The translations under genes and the position numbers were made by a program. From Phymorhynchus buccinoides (lineage: Eukaryota > Mollusca > Gastropoda > Neogastropoda > Raphitomidae), in the NCBI GenBank assembly GCA_017654935.2, contig CM065704.1, positions 17,749,180 to 17,813,179 on the forward strand: a stretch of DNA of 64,000 nucleotides. Reading direction: 5' to 3'. This document shows, piece after piece, positions 21,101 through 50,080 of this stretch (positions within the stretch are counted from its first letter, which is position 1; every line of letters begins with the position of its first letter). The notes beneath the pieces were generated by a model, which had not been told where the DNA came from, did not search any database, and was given only the letters and a program-made list of their open reading frames with translations.

Positions 21101-21560
21101 TGGTGACAAATCTTGTAAACGTCAATCATACCACCCCTGAGCCTTCTCTAAGCTAGGTAATCGTAAATAAACAAGCTTTTCCTTGTATGTCATATTATTT
21201 GTATCAACAATCTTTTGTGTGAACATTCTCTGGACTCCCTCCGGCAGATCTGTGTTTTCTGAAATGTGGACACCATACTGGATTGCCGTAATTAATATAC
21301 TAACTTAGGTCTCACCAAAGCCTTAACCCAGACATCCTATTGGCTTTTAATACAGTGTTATTTATGTTCGAAAGCGCAGCAACTACCCAATTTTTTTTCT
21401 GTCCTTTTTTGTTCTCTATTTTTCATCCCAATGTTTTAGGGGGAGCCAGAACTTGGAATTGAAACTGAGTGTCTCCTTACTAAAGACTGATAACCATGGA
21501 GCTGAAAGCGAAAGTGAAGAAAATGTGTCTGGTCGATGGCACTCTATTACCATCCCATCG
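21100..21560. other. Possible older LINE/repeat sequence
   Basis: Sequence with CTTCTCTAAGCTAGGTAATC looks repeat-derived, but I cannot assign it. No gene is seen. Confidence 0.3.
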
Positions 21561-21564
21561 ACCA

Positions 21565-21640
21565 ATGTGCATGACCTCTAATGTCATCAGAGTTGGCAGC
21601 ATTCATGACCTCTAATGTCATCAGAGTTGGCAGCATTCAT
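21565..21640 (+). repeat. Two-copy 37-bp tandem repeat
   Basis: GCATGACCTCTAATGTCATC plus AGAGTTGGCAGCATTC occurs twice in a row. Confidence 0.85.
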
Positions 21641-21649
21641 CGCACCATG

Positions 21650-22496
21650 CACTTTTGAAGACAATACTCAAGCATTCCGAATGGTGTGGTCATCATCAAG
21701 CTAACAGGGTTATGCTACAAAAATTCATCCAAACATGCCCAGTATTCTCAGCAATATAGAACATTTTGTCACTTCTTAATCAGGAATGGAAAGCTGGGAG
21801 CAGACGAAGAATGTATTTCATCTACTGACTGCAGCTTTTCCACAAGTGACTTCTCTGGAATGACTTCCTGTTGCACCATAGATGAGAAACAAAAAATAAA
21901 AATAAAAACACCCATACCCACACACACACATGCGCGCGCACACATCTGCATCTTCCACAAAACTCCCCATAAAATTCACGCAGTCACTGGCGAAGTGCTT
22001 ACAGACCTTGCCATTTTTGCTTTTCCCCTTTTGACACTTCTAAAAATGTGTGTTGCGTGAAGCATCTGTCACCTTTGTGTAATTGTGAGTGGGCTTACCA
22101 GGCAGAATTTACACCAATTAAGATCCTGCAGAGCCAATTTGCATTTTGATGATAGTATAGTATAGTATAGTGTGGGACTGGCTCAAGCCTAAGCCTTGCG
22201 GCTTATAAACGTCCCTTCATTGACAGTTTTGTTTGCATAAGCATGCCTTTTAAAATTATGTTGAAAAGTTTGACAGTATTGCTTCATAGCATAGGGGTGT
22301 GTGCCAGTGTGTGTGTGTGTGTGTGTGTGTTTTCTCTGTGCTCATATAGATATAAGCATTGCTGTATGAAGCTGTGTTCTTAAGATTTTAAGAATAGAAG
22401 GGTTACCCTTGGATGTGTGTACCGTACATGTTAATGAATGTGCACAATCATTAGCATGCCAATATTGAATATGTGCATATGTGTGTGTGTGTGTGA

Positions 22497-22500
<4 letters not shown>
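21650..22500. other. Unannotated interval with TAGTA and GT runs
   Basis: Short (ATAGT)n near 22150 and (GT)n near 22305-22330. The 124-codon frame at 21686-22060 has no domain I recognise and includes microsatellite sequence. Confidence 0.4.

Positions 22501-22502
<2 letters not shown>

Positions 22503-22553
<51 letters not shown>
22503..22553. repeat. (GA)n microsatellite
   Basis: About 50 bp of GA, preceded by (GT)n. Confidence 0.95.
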
Positions 22554-22555
<2 letters not shown>

Positions 22556-22559
22556 TATA

Positions 22560-23195
22560 GGCGGATGTTTATTTGGTGACCCACTTCTGAAATCATATTA
22601 AATAAACATGCTCTCTTGCACACTGCCAAAATAAACAGATTACATTAAAATATGTTTTAATAAAAATCGCAAGCGACATATTCTAGACATGTCAAATGTC
22701 TGTTTCTGTAAATTACATTTTAAATATACAATACAGCATCAACAGATAAATTTACAAACTTCGTGATGCACCACATAAAACTCAAATAAAAATGTCCTCT
22801 ATCAAAAATTCCCAACTCAAAATGCACTTTTTGTTCTTCCAAACAATGACAAAACAAACAATACAAATATTGCAAATCCTTATATCTGACACTGAAACAA
22901 ACAAAAAATATATATGAAAGTGTATTTTACGAATCCAAAATATATTTTTTTAAATAACAAAGTTCAAGTGTACAAAGAATGAAAAGAAAAAGAAATAAGA
23001 AATAAATGTCAGCCTTTTACATTCTTAGAAAACACACCAAAGCAGCACACTTTCTTCAAACACATTCAACAACTCAAGTGAATGGAAAAGTTCTACGATT
23101 GCACAACACTCAAGCATGTCTCACTCACCAGTTTCACGCCATTTACTTTCACATTTCTGAAACCTCAAAAGTTTCTTATTCTCCCTCTCTCATCA
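22560..23195. other. AT-rich interval without a recognised feature
   Basis: Very AT-rich. The short open frames are not protein-like. Confidence 0.5.
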
Positions 23196-23203
23196 TAGTT
23201 CAC

Positions 23204-23388
23204 CAGGCATGGTAGTGGGGGCAAAGTGGTTTTCAAGGAAAATGGCCGGGGGTCCAGGGGGCCGAAGAAAATTCAATAAAATAGTGAAATGTTCACTTTT
23301 TCATGCCATTTCAATGCATATTTTAAAATAACTTTGTTTCAAACTGTTTCGCGGATTTTCCGCGATTCGCGGAGGTCTACCATGCCTG
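23204..23388. mobile_element. MITE with CAGGCATGGTAG ends and 6-bp target duplication
   Basis: CAGGCATGGTAG at the left and CTACCATGCCTG at the right are exact inverses. GTTCAC flanks both ends (23198-23203 and 23389-23394). 185 bp, non-coding, hAT-like by the CA..TG ends and duplication size. Confidence 0.85.
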
Positions 23389-23399
23389 GTTCACATAAC

Positions 23400-23910
23400 T
23401 AACAGATTATAAAAAAACCCATGTTGACATTCAAAGAAACAAACACCAATTGTTCTGGAAGAGATTTTCCGGTGTATTTCGCCTTCATTGATGCATGGAC
23501 TTTAGTTTATAGAAACCTTAATGCATTAGTACACATCACCGATATTACTTCTTTCTTGCTTTGTAATAAGTCTACCTGGGTACAAAACAAAACACAAACA
23601 AGCTGACTAATAAATACGCCCCTTTCAACACACACTGGACTACACTTAGGTAGTTTTCAAGGAATAAGCTTACCCTTGAGACAAACAACGCAATGGGAAA
23701 TGTTAACTTTTATTTGTGATTGATTACTGGTAGATGATATATCAACACCTAAAACGGTGCAAGGCTAGACTAACACTGGCAACTGAGATCTCTGCACAGT
23801 TTATCTTTCACTATTTTTATTTTTTTACAAAAAAGCTAAATGGCAGCCTAGGTAGCTTCTATCCACATCCATGCATATCTTTTGAAGCTCCCATAATATA
23901 CATTTCATAA
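23400..23910. other. Unannotated AT-rich interval
   Basis: No gene or repeat recognised. Confidence 0.4.
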
Positions 23911-23951
23911 GACTATTGGTCCAAAGTTCATGCTCACACATACACACGCGG

Positions 23952-24128
23952 AGTATGAACACAAACAGAATGATGCGAAACAAGAAATTAGCTCCGGACA
24001 AGCCTAAAAGAACAGCCCAAGAACAGTTGGAGAAAAAGATGCATTCAGTGGAGGTCTCCCTCCTGGGAAAAGCCGAAAAGAACATTAAAAAGTTAGATGA
24101 GCACAACAAAAGTGTCCACCGGCGATGA
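23952..24128 (+). CDS. Small Lys-rich ORF of unknown status
   Basis: A frame ending at TGA (24126-24128) encodes a basic, helix-forming peptide (residues such as RTAQEQLEKKMHS, AEKNIKKLDEHNK). It lies just before the 87-bp array. Its composition is more protein-like than that of its neighbours, but no start context, splice sites or family are clear. Confidence 0.2.
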   Translation, partial: SMNTNRMMRNKKLAPDKPKRTAQEQLEKKMHSVEVSLLGKAEKNIKKLDEHNKSVHRR

Positions 24129-24159
24129 TTAGCGAAGAACAAACTTGAAGTCAAGGCAC

Positions 24160-25925
24160 TATCTCGTGCCAAACTGGAACACGTTGCGGCGTTCTGTGTC
24201 ACTTATCACGAGACATGAACTAGTCCTGTGGAGGAATACTGGAGGAAGGCATGTCCCAAGCAGGAACACTTCGCAGTGTTATGTGTCACTTATCACGAGA
24301 CATGGACTAGTCCTGTGGAGGAACACTGGAGGAAGGCATGTCCCAAGCAGGAACACTTCGCAGTGTTATGTGTCACTTATCACGAGACATGAACTAGTGT
24401 AGTCCTGTGGATGACCAGCCTGGAGGAAGGCGTGTCCCAAGCTGGAACACTTCGCAGTGTTCTGTGTCAAAAATCACGAGACATGGACTAGTCCTGTGAA
24501 GGAATACTGGAGGAAGGCATGTCCCAAGCTGGAACACTTCGCAGTGTTCTGTGTCACTTATCACGAGACATGGACTAGTCCTGTGGAGGAATACTGGAGG
24601 AAGGCATGTCCCAAGCAGGAACACTTCGCAGTGTTATGTGTCACTTATCACGAGACATGGACTAGTCCTGTGGAGGAACACTGGAGGAAGGCATGTCCCA
24701 AGCAGGAACACTTCGCAGTGTTATGTGTCACTTATCACGAGACATGGACTAGTCCTGTGGAGGAATACTGGAGGAAGGCATGTCCCAAGCAGGAACACTT
24801 CGCAGTGTTATGTGTCACTTATCACGAGACATGGACTAGTCCTGTGGAGGAATACTGGAGGAAGGCATGTCCCAAGCAGGAACACTTCGCAGTGTTCTGT
24901 GTCACTTATCACGAGACATGGACTAGTCCTGTGGAGGAACACTGGAGGAAGGCATGTCCCAAGCAGGAACACTTCGCAGTGTTATGTGTCACTTATCACG
25001 AGACATGGACTAGTCCTGTGGAGGAACACTGGAGGAAGGCATGTCCCAAGCAGGAACACTTCGCAGTGTTCTGTGTCACTTATCACGAGACATGGACTAG
25101 TCCTGTGGAGGAATACTGGAGGAAGGCATGTCCCAAGCAGGAACACTTCGCAGTGTTCTGTGTCACTTATCACGAGACATGGACTAGTCCTGTGGAGGAA
25201 TACTGGAGGAAGGCATGTCCCAAGCAGGAACACTTCGCAGTGTTATGTGTCACTTATCACGAGACATGAACTAGTCCTGTGGAGGAATACTGGAGGAAGG
25301 CATGTCCCAAGCTGGAACACTTCGCAGTGTTCTGTGTCAAAAATCACGAGACATGGACTAGTCCTGTGGAGGAATACTGGAGGAAGGCATGTCCCAAGCA
25401 GGAACACTTCGCAGTGTTCTGTGTCACTTATCACGAGACATGGACTAGTCCTGTGGAGGAACACTGGAGGAAGGCATGTCCCAAGCAGGAACACTTCGCA
25501 GTGTTATGTGTCACTTATCACGAGACATGGACTAGTCCTGTGGAGAATACTGGAGGAAGGCATGTCCCAAGCAGGAACACTTCGCAGTGTTATGTGTCAC
25601 TTATCACGAGACATGGACTAGTCCTGTGGAGGAATACTGGAGGAAGGCATGTCCCAAGCTGGAACACTTCGCAGTGTTCTGTGTCACTTATCACGAGACA
25701 TGAACTAATCCTGTGGAGGAATACTGGAGGAAGGCATGTCCCAAGCTGGAACACTTCGCAGTGTTCTGTGTCACTTATCACGAGACATGGACTAGTCCTG
25801 TGGAGGAACACTGGAGGAAGGCATGTCCCAAGCAGGAACACTTCGCAGTGTTCTGTGTCACTTATCACGAGACATGGACTAGTCCTGTGGAGGAATACTG
25901 GAGGAAGGCACGTCCCAAGATGGTC
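24160..25925 (+). repeat. Minisatellite: about 20 copies of an 87-bp unit
   Basis: Unit landmarks are ACTTATCACGAGACATGGAC, TAGTCCTGTGGAGGAATACT, GGAGGAAGGCATGTCCCAAG and CACTTCGCAGTGTTCTGTGT. Copies follow every 87 bp from about 24180 to 25839, with variants (AATACT/AACACT, AAGCAGG/AAGCTGG, CTTATC/AAAAATC). Since 87 is divisible by three and the unit lacks stops in several frames, frames of 255-356 codons stay open. One repeats TWTSPVEEYWRKACPKQEHF. A 9-bp change near 24400 and a 3-bp loss near 25545 interrupt the order. I treat it as a minisatellite, not a gene. Confidence 0.9.
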
Positions 25926-25929
25926 CAGG

Positions 25930-26690
25930 GCCAAGAGTGCGTGCGTTTCCACGAAAACAAGTCCAGGGATGTCTACCGTCCCCCGCTGGACGGTACGGAA
26001 GCATGTGGTGTTTTTTTCAGTGTGGTGGGTGGCATGGATGGGGTGAAGAAGATTGAGTCCTATGCCATCAAAGCGGGAAAACTTAAAAAAAGATAGTGAT
26101 TGCCGACTGTGGACAGCTGTCGTAGATGTCACAGAGACTGTCCACTGCTTCTTTTTGTCTAGTGTTGGTTTTTTAAACTTATTTTCCACACTAGTGTAAC
26201 CCAGCGTAACTGTACCATTTCTTTATTCTGCCGTAAGTAACTGGTCATGACATGTGGCAGGGAGGCGACGATATCGCACATCGGTACTTACGCATGTTGT
26301 TTTTTCATCATAATTGCGCTCGCACCTACAAAATGGCGCCACAATGGGTCTGTAAACAGGAAGAGAATAGAGTGAAGTAACGATTCAAGGGACATCACTA
26401 GCTTTGATAGTTGACGATAGTGCCAAGTACGGTTCAAACACAATGCTTTCTTTCAACTTCTTTTTTTGTTTTCACACTCGTTCAGTGGAAATGCAGAATG
26501 TTTTGTTGCTGACCGTAATAGCGTAATCAGAGGTCTCAAAACGTAATAATTACAGACAAATCCGTAGGAAAAACGGGTCTGCATAAGCCTTGTTAGTGTC
26601 CTTGCTGAATTCAGTGAAAAGAACCTTGTAAAATAAACAACGCAAAATATATCTTATACGAAGTCTATAAACAAAATCTACTATTTTCTT
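25930..26690. other. Interval after the 87-bp array
   Basis: A frame continues from the array to a stop at 26094-26096 (RFHENKSRDVYRPPLDGTE, then FFSVVGGMDGVKKIESYAIK). It could be a coding remnant, but I recognise no family. The rest is AT-rich without features. Confidence 0.3.
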
Positions 26691-26697
26691 TGGTATA

Positions 26698-27085
26698 GGT
26701 CAAGATGTGCCACCCCCCCTACATTTCTCGGTTAATTCCATTTTTCCGTTTTTGCCTTTCTTACCTAACATGAAGCTGTATTTTATGAACATTTTCAGCT
26801 AATTATCTTTGTTCAATAATTAATTGCAGTCATGATAAAGGCCATTATCTAATAGGACCCCCCCCCCCCCCCCCCCCCCTATGTACTGCAGTACACTGCA
26901 GCATTTGTCACAGTTGTGCTTCATTGCGTTTTTCCATCTTATAGGGGAGGTAGGGTTAGTATTCAAAAAAGATAATTATCTGAAAAGGTTAATAAAATAC
27001 AGCTTTATGTTTGGTAAGAAAGGTAAAAATGGCAAAATGGAATTAACCGAGAAATGCAGGGGGGGTGGCACATCTTTACCTTTAC
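26698..27085. mobile_element. Foldback element, ~130-bp arms
   Basis: 26703-26830 (GATGTGCCACCCCCCTACAT, TTTCTCGGTTAATTCC ...) is the near-exact reverse complement of 26950-27080. The spacer carries a C-run at 26859-26879. No ORF is evident. Ends and target duplication are not clear. Confidence 0.75.
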
Positions 27086-27183
27086 CTTTTCTTTTTATAA
27101 GGGGAGAGGGAGACAGAAACATATTTTTAACAGCTGACTAACATGCAACAGGCTCTTTGATGTAATAACAAATAGACCCACCC

Positions 27184-27824
27184 CAGACCTGCCTACTTGG
27201 AATTTTCCCAATCAGTAGCCCAGCCATCAATTTTCAGTAGCATGGCACATTTTTTCGTAGCATCCACAAACGACGGCAATCAATTTGTTCTCTTCCTGAG
27301 CCGAAACGTACTGTTTATGTTTCGCCGATTGAACGTGTTGACGGTCGTCTCTACCGCCATGATTCACAGAGAAGTCTGCATGGCAGAGGTTGCAGTGAGC
27401 ATGGTTCGCACCAAGTCGACTTCTGACGATGCAAGGCCACTCCTCCGTGTAAGCTATTTTGAAAACTTGTGCGTCAGGCCGATGTTTTTTCTTAGAACAG
27501 ATGATTTTCGTTTTCTGGTTTGGGTTCGGTTTTTTTCGTTTGAAACATCTCCCGAATCGCTACTGCTGCTGGAGTCCGCTATTTTTTTCAGAGAAAGTAA
27601 TAAGAACGCATGCGCAGTCACTGATAAAAACGGAAGTGACTAGGTTATCGCGCGTGACACGGCGTCTGCTCTTAGAAACAGACAAAACCGGGAACGGCAT
27701 AAGCAAAAATAAAATGCGGTGGCATTTTTTTTTCCCCGTAGCAATGTTAAGGTTGCCGTAGCTCCGTAGCAAAGCTTTATTTTTCATAGCTGCTACGGCC
27801 AAATCGTAGCAGTAGGCAGGTCTG
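27184..27824. mobile_element. hAT-like non-autonomous element, 6-bp target duplication
   Basis: Left end CAGACCTGCCTACT and right end AGTAGGCAGGTCTG are exact 14-bp inverses. CCACCC lies outside both (27178-27183 and 27825-27830). It is 641 bp with no recognisable transposase; the open frame at 27197-27643 is not protein-like. The first eight bases equal those of the hAT at 47177-48893. Confidence 0.85.
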
Positions 27825-27952
27825 CCACCCCTACCCCTCCTCAAACAACAGCTACAAAAGCAAACAAACAAAATACACACAAACCTAACAAAAGCCTTCC
27901 AAAATGCAGTTTCAGAAGGTGCCCACCTCATAAACAGTCGCGAAACGAGCCA

Positions 27953-28268
27953 TATTTAATGGCTCCCGTCCACCTGCGTGCGCATCTCGACCCTTCCAAC
28001 GAAAGTGTCGCCATCTTAGTCAGATTTGTGTGTAAACAGGATGGAAGTTCAGTTTAGCGTCGCGTATCGGCTTTCGCCAGTGTACGACGGGCTGAACAAA
28101 CCAACCAGGGTAGAAACAACAATTTATGTTCCTGAATCACTGTCTTAGCCAAAAGGCCGAGAAGCAATCAGAATTTAAACATGTAAACAGCATCGATGAC
28201 TAAGATGGCGGTCTCCCATACTATGGAGCGCTCCTTGTGGGCGGATATGACGACACGTGGGTACCAGC
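27953..28268. mobile_element. Dispersed MITE-like repeat, copy 1 (second at 42283-42557)
   Basis: Shares CCACCTGCGTGCGCATCTCG, GTCGCCATCTTA, AAGATGGCGGTCTCCCATA and GATATGACGACACGTGGGTA with 42283-42557. The ends ATGGCTCC... and ...ACCAGCCAT are weakly inverted. Confidence 0.7.
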
Positions 28269-28599
28269 CATAGGGCATTATTCACACTGCTTGTTCCATT
28301 CACCACAGCTAACCAACAAGCATGTCCAAACTTCTAACGGTGATACTAAATATACACAAGTATACAAGGATCAAACAACATTGATCTCACATTCAAATCA
28401 CACATTTTCCTTTCAAGAGCGATTTATAATAAATAATAGTAATAATAACAAAAAACAAAACAAAACAAAACCACCTTCATTTTACCACCAGTTTCGTGTG
28501 ATAAACATACAATTTGTTGAACTGTTTGAACGTCAGCATGTTTCCTACTCTTGAGTGAACAATCCCTAAAGCGAATTCAAACAGAAATCAGTCGCACAT

Positions 28600-29290
28600 T
28601 TCTCGCCTTTCTAAACCCAAATGAAAATCTCTACCTTAATCCAATCAACCAGCAAAAGGAAAAGCATTCTACACATTTCTCGCATCTGATATACACCGCC
28701 TTTTTAAACCCAAATGAAAATCTCTACCTTAATCCAATCAACCAGCAAAAGGAAAAGCATTCTACACATTTCTCGCATATACACCGCCTTTCTAAACCCA
28801 AATGAAAATCTCTACCTTAATCCAATCAACCAGCAAAAGGAAAAGCATTCTACACATTTCTCGCATATACACCGCCTTTCTAAACCCAAATGAAAATCTC
28901 TACCGTAATCCAATCAACCAGCAAAAGGAAAAGCATTCTACACATTTCTCGCATCTGATATACACCGCCTTTTAAACCCAAATGAAAATCTCTACCTTAA
29001 TCCAATCAACCAGCAAAAGGAAAAGCATTCTACACATTTCTCGCACCACCGCCTTTCTAAACCCAAATGAAAATCTCTACCTTAATCCAATCAACCAGCA
29101 AAAGGAAAAGCATTCTACACATTTCTCGCATATACACCGCCTTTCTAAACCCAAATGAAAATCTCTACCTTAATCCAATCAACCAGCAAAAGGAAAAGCA
29201 TTCTACACATTTCTCGCATATACACCGCCTTTCTAAACCCAAATGAAAATCTCTACCATAATCCAATCAACCAGCAAAAGGAAAAAGCAT
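28600..29290 (+). repeat. Tandem array, about eight ~88-95 bp units
   Basis: Each unit contains AAACCCAAATGAAAATCTCT, ACCTTAATCCAATCAACCAG and AAGCATTCTACACATTTCTC, with a length-variable GCATATACACCGCC link. A non-coding minisatellite. Confidence 0.9.
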
Positions 29291-29299
29291 TCGATTTTT

Positions 29300-29920
29300 T
29301 CAGTTGAAATTTTTTTATACCGAATATACCAAGCATTTGCCTTTGCCTTGAGCAAAGCACCACCACTGACGCACTAAAGAAGTGAGACATCATTCCGAGA
29401 GAAGGCCACAGACTTTTCAAACTCCATTTAGCGCGGGAACAAAGGGACTGACAAACAGGCAATGGAGGAGAAAGGGACAAAGTGTCAGTAATACAATGAG
29501 TAAAATACAGGAGAGGAAGACAGACGGAAAGAGGAAAAAACCCACCAACCCAACAGGAAGATGAATGAAAATAAAGGGCATCTACTGCTAAGTATATGCC
29601 TTTCTGTATTTCACAAGAAAATGCAATGGAATTGGGATAAAGTTTAAAAACAAAATGCACTTCAAATTGAGTAGCGTACAATACAAACACAACAATGCAC
29701 ACCAACTCCATTCATAGCAAGGAAACTTGTTTAAATCATCCTTTGTAACAAGGAACACCACAAAAACATATTGATTACAGAACGCTCTGCTGCCTCTGAA
29801 TTTACCAACGGACGCGAGGGGGGTGGGTGGGGGTGGGGGTGGGACAAACAAAGCAATAGGGAAAACAGGTTATGACAGGAATGAATATATCATCAAAGTT
29901 ACTTCAAACCATCCTCCAAA
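29300..29920. other. Unannotated interval with a short G-rich patch
   Basis: (GGGTG)n near 29817-29845. No gene seen. Confidence 0.4.
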
Positions 29921-29921
29921 G

Positions 29922-30065
29922 TCGGAGTGTGGCTGCCCACATGGTGGGGTAATAAAAAAAACGGTCACGCACGTAATGTTCTCATCCCTAGCTGGTGCAT
30001 TTGTACCATAGTGTTCAAGTGCTTCGCCTGTTGGGATGATCCCTGCAGTCGTTTAGCCAGGGTAC
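29922..30065 (-). repeat. Dispersed ~150-bp repeat, copy 1
   Basis: Reverse complement matches 58745-58905 and 59175-59335 (landmarks ACTCCAGGGATCATCCCAAC, ACCGTTTTTGATTACCCCGC). Confidence 0.75.
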
Positions 30066-30069
30066 GAAA

Positions 30070-30870
30070 ACAACAACTACTTCAAACCTCTACACCACAT
30101 GTCTTTAACAGACAAACAATCGGCCCCAAGAAACAAACACAGTTTGCAACACTTCTGTACAGTCCATGAAAAATCCCCCAAAAAAACACGTCAACAACGG
30201 TCCACATCCGTTTTCACTCACATTTTAAAATCCATATATTATATCCACAGAGAAAGAAACGTGTAATTATCACAAACAAAACATAATTGTTATAACTGTG
30301 TTTCTCAGACATTCAACTTTTCTTATCAAGATTCTTCACCGTTTATGTATGAACACAGCATGCACTTTTCTCCATTCGTTTATTTATCAGTCAAGCCTGC
30401 TAATGACGATAACATAGCAGACAATGCAACTACCGGTAATATACTAATGATTAGAAAGTTGCTTAAAGGGTGATGGTGATGGAGTAAATGCGGGGGGTAG
30501 GAAGGAAAGGCGAGTGAGTGAGTGTGTGTGTGTGAGTGTGTGTGCACGTGTGTTGAAAATTAATCAGTTTTGTTTTAGACTGCCTTGTCCAAGAAACATC
30601 CCCACTCCCTTAAACAATGAGAATGGTCACCAAAATCTTACTAGCCCGCAAAGCTGCACCACTAAGCCTCCAGTTGGAAAGTCATCGTCCTTGAAAATGG
30701 ACCAAGTTTGTGCAAAGATTCTCCACCGCAGTGAAGAAAGCTCTGATCAATTCAGTGATGCACCAAGGGAAAAAAGAAAGGACAAAATAAAATTAATAGG
30801 ACAAAATGTCCTGAATCTTACGGAAATCAAAATGACAAAGGCAGCCAGTGTGGATTTTCAATAGGACATT
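30070..30870. other. Unannotated interval
   Basis: Short (GT)n near 30520. The 116-codon frame at 30514-30864 begins in microsatellite sequence and has no recognised domain. Confidence 0.4.
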
Positions 30871-30884
30871 TTCTTTACAGGAGG

Positions 30885-31093
30885 CAGGGCTCCCAGGGAC
30901 CCCCATTTGGGGGTCTATGAAGTATTACAATTTTAAAGGACCCTCTAAAAGAATGTGCATGGGGGTCCCAGGGATGCACTAACAAAAATATTTTTAGCAT
31001 TCGCAATGACACTGGGACCCTCTATCCCACCTCTATACTGTAAGTGAAGGAGTCCCAGGGACCCCTTGTTTTGCGGGACGATTGGGAGCCCTG
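30885..31093. mobile_element. hAT-like MITE CAGGGCTCCCA, copy 1
   Basis: Ends CAGGGCTCCCA and TGGGAGCCCTG are inverted. AGGAGG flanks both (30879-30884, 31094-31099). 209 bp, non-coding. A second full copy lies at 53029-53231 and a partial one at 49766-49832. Confidence 0.85.
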
Positions 31094-31242
31094 AGGAGGC
31101 AACACAATAGGACATTTTCAAATTTAACAGGACTGTCCCCCAACCTGGGCCTGGGGACATCACTGAATTCAGAGCTCTCACTTTGGTGTTTGCCCCACAT
31201 CCACATTCAGGCTTACCATATTTTACTGATTAAGGCAATACT

Positions 31243-31263
31243 CCCCCCCCCCCCCCCCCCCCC
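31243..31263. repeat. Poly-C run
   Basis: About 21 C residues. Confidence 0.95.
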
Positions 31264-31344
31264 GGACAGATGTGACTAATAATATAGTAAAAAAAGTGTA
31301 ATAACAAAATCTGAATTTTTGTGTAAAATTTGGGGGGTGCGCCT

Positions 31345-31700
31345 TTTTTACCTCTCCGTTCTGCCAACTCCCTTTCTTCATTTAAGTCTTCTCTCAAAAC
31401 TACTCTTTTTAAATCATAGCCTGCTATATTTCTTTCAAAGTACTGTGCCCCTTCCATCCATATGTGTTTGTGTGCATGCGTGTTGTTTGTGTGCGTGTGC
31501 GTGTGTAGTGCGTTCGTGTGTCTTAGTTTAGTGTGTGCGTGTGTCTGTGTTTAGTGTGTGCGTGCGTGCGTGCATGTGTGCGAGCGTATGTGTGTATAAT
31601 ATATTTTTGTCGCTCATTTATTTATATTGCTTGCTGGTTTATTCATTTATTATTGTAAGCGCTTAGGGCTTTTTTAAGATTAGGCGCTATAAATGCTAAT
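31345..31700 (+). pseudogene. LINE 3' end remnant
   Basis: One frame reads LRSANSLSSFKSSLKTTLFK and then a stop, the usual C-terminus of a non-LTR ORF2. After (GT)n comes the tail AGCGCTTAGGGC ... GGCGCTATAAATGCTAATTA ending in ATT repeats. Confidence 0.7.
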
Positions 31701-31842
31701 TATTATTATAATATGGTGCACCTTATAGTAACACAAATATGGAAATTCAATCAATCTAGGACAAAAGCTGTTTGTTGAGGCCTCTGACGCTGTAATGATA
31801 GAAGCTTAGAATAAATGAGATTAAAACAAACGAAGAGGCTCA

Positions 31843-32093
31843 TTAACCCTTTCACCGCCAATGTCGCATTTTTGCACCACAATGGTTTAACACCAATGTC
31901 ACTAAAAAGCATCAAATCAGGGCCTGTTATCTGAAGACCCTATTTTCGTAATTTTGGAAGATAAGGATAGGCCTAATGTTATACACGTTACACTTACAGA
32001 GGTACTCGCAATATTGCAGATTTTGTTCTTCTCTACCCAGGTAAGTTTAATTGTATTTTTTGGCTGAAAAATGGCTGGCGGTGAAAGGGTTAA
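31843..32093. mobile_element. TTAA MITE family A, copy 3 (complete)
   Basis: TTAACCCTTTCACCGCCA at the left and TGGCGGTGAAAGGGTTAA at the right, about 250 bp. TTAA at both ends is the duplication type of piggyBac or Kolobok elements. The interior carries GCATTTTTGCACCACAATGG. Confidence 0.85.
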
Positions 32094-32230
32094 ACTTGAA
32101 TTTCACTGAAGGCTTTCAATAAGAGAGTTCAACACATGTACGGGCCGTTGTGTAGTCTTGCCCACAGTACCAACGCCCTTGGTAAATGCCCAATGTTCCA
32201 GAGAGTCACACAGAAAATCATGTCATATTA

Positions 32231-32236
32231 TTTATT
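32231..32236 (-). promoter_or_regulatory. SMC3: Candidate SMC3 poly(A) signal
   Basis: AATAAA on the minus strand about 590 bases past the SMC3 stop. Other signals may exist; this one is only positional. Confidence 0.3.
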
Positions 32237-32821
32237 ATAGCTAAGACTCATATCTGTTGTGGGGAAAAAACACAGAACATACTTTCTCCACTTTAAGTCA
32301 TTCTGGATAAGATGAACCCTTTCGTCACACACTCTCGACTCCGAACTTTATATTCTCAATGTGTGAAGGTTATGTCGTTATGTCAATGTGGTGTCCATAT
32401 GCTGCTTGGGTGTGGAAATTACAAGTTCGTTTTGTGAAGAAAAGAAGAAAAAAAAACCCAAAACACCCTCCAATATGACGAATATTACTCACAAGTTCAA
32501 CACGTCTAATTGTCAATAAAAAAAATCAAAAAAAAAAATCTTCACAAAGTTGATGGCGTGGATTCAGGATATCTGCTTTCCTTGATCGATCGCCCAATCC
32601 GCTCGTTCACAAAGCACTGGGCGCACATGAGGAGTCACAGAGTTCGCTGCAGTGCCGTGATAGTTCTACGCTTCAGATCCACCCACTTCTAACCAGTAGT
32701 TAGCAACACGTCATCAACGACAGGATGATATTTTGTCTAGTTTGGCTTCTTTGTTTTCTCTCTCTCTCTGTCCATTTGTTTGTCTCTCTCTTGTTCTCCT
32801 AACATTACACAGTGGCGTTGT

Positions 32822-50029
<17,208 letters not shown>

Positions 50030-50080
50030 CTGTGGAGAAGCAAGCAGACAGATCCTTTCTCAACACTTACCAATGACGGC

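Noticed and set aside
24145..24402. Separate short gene in front of the 87-bp array
   Set aside because: It is the first units of the array in one frame.
27197..27643. 148-codon ORF
   Set aside because: Lies wholly inside a non-autonomous TIR element, with no recognisable transposase motifs.
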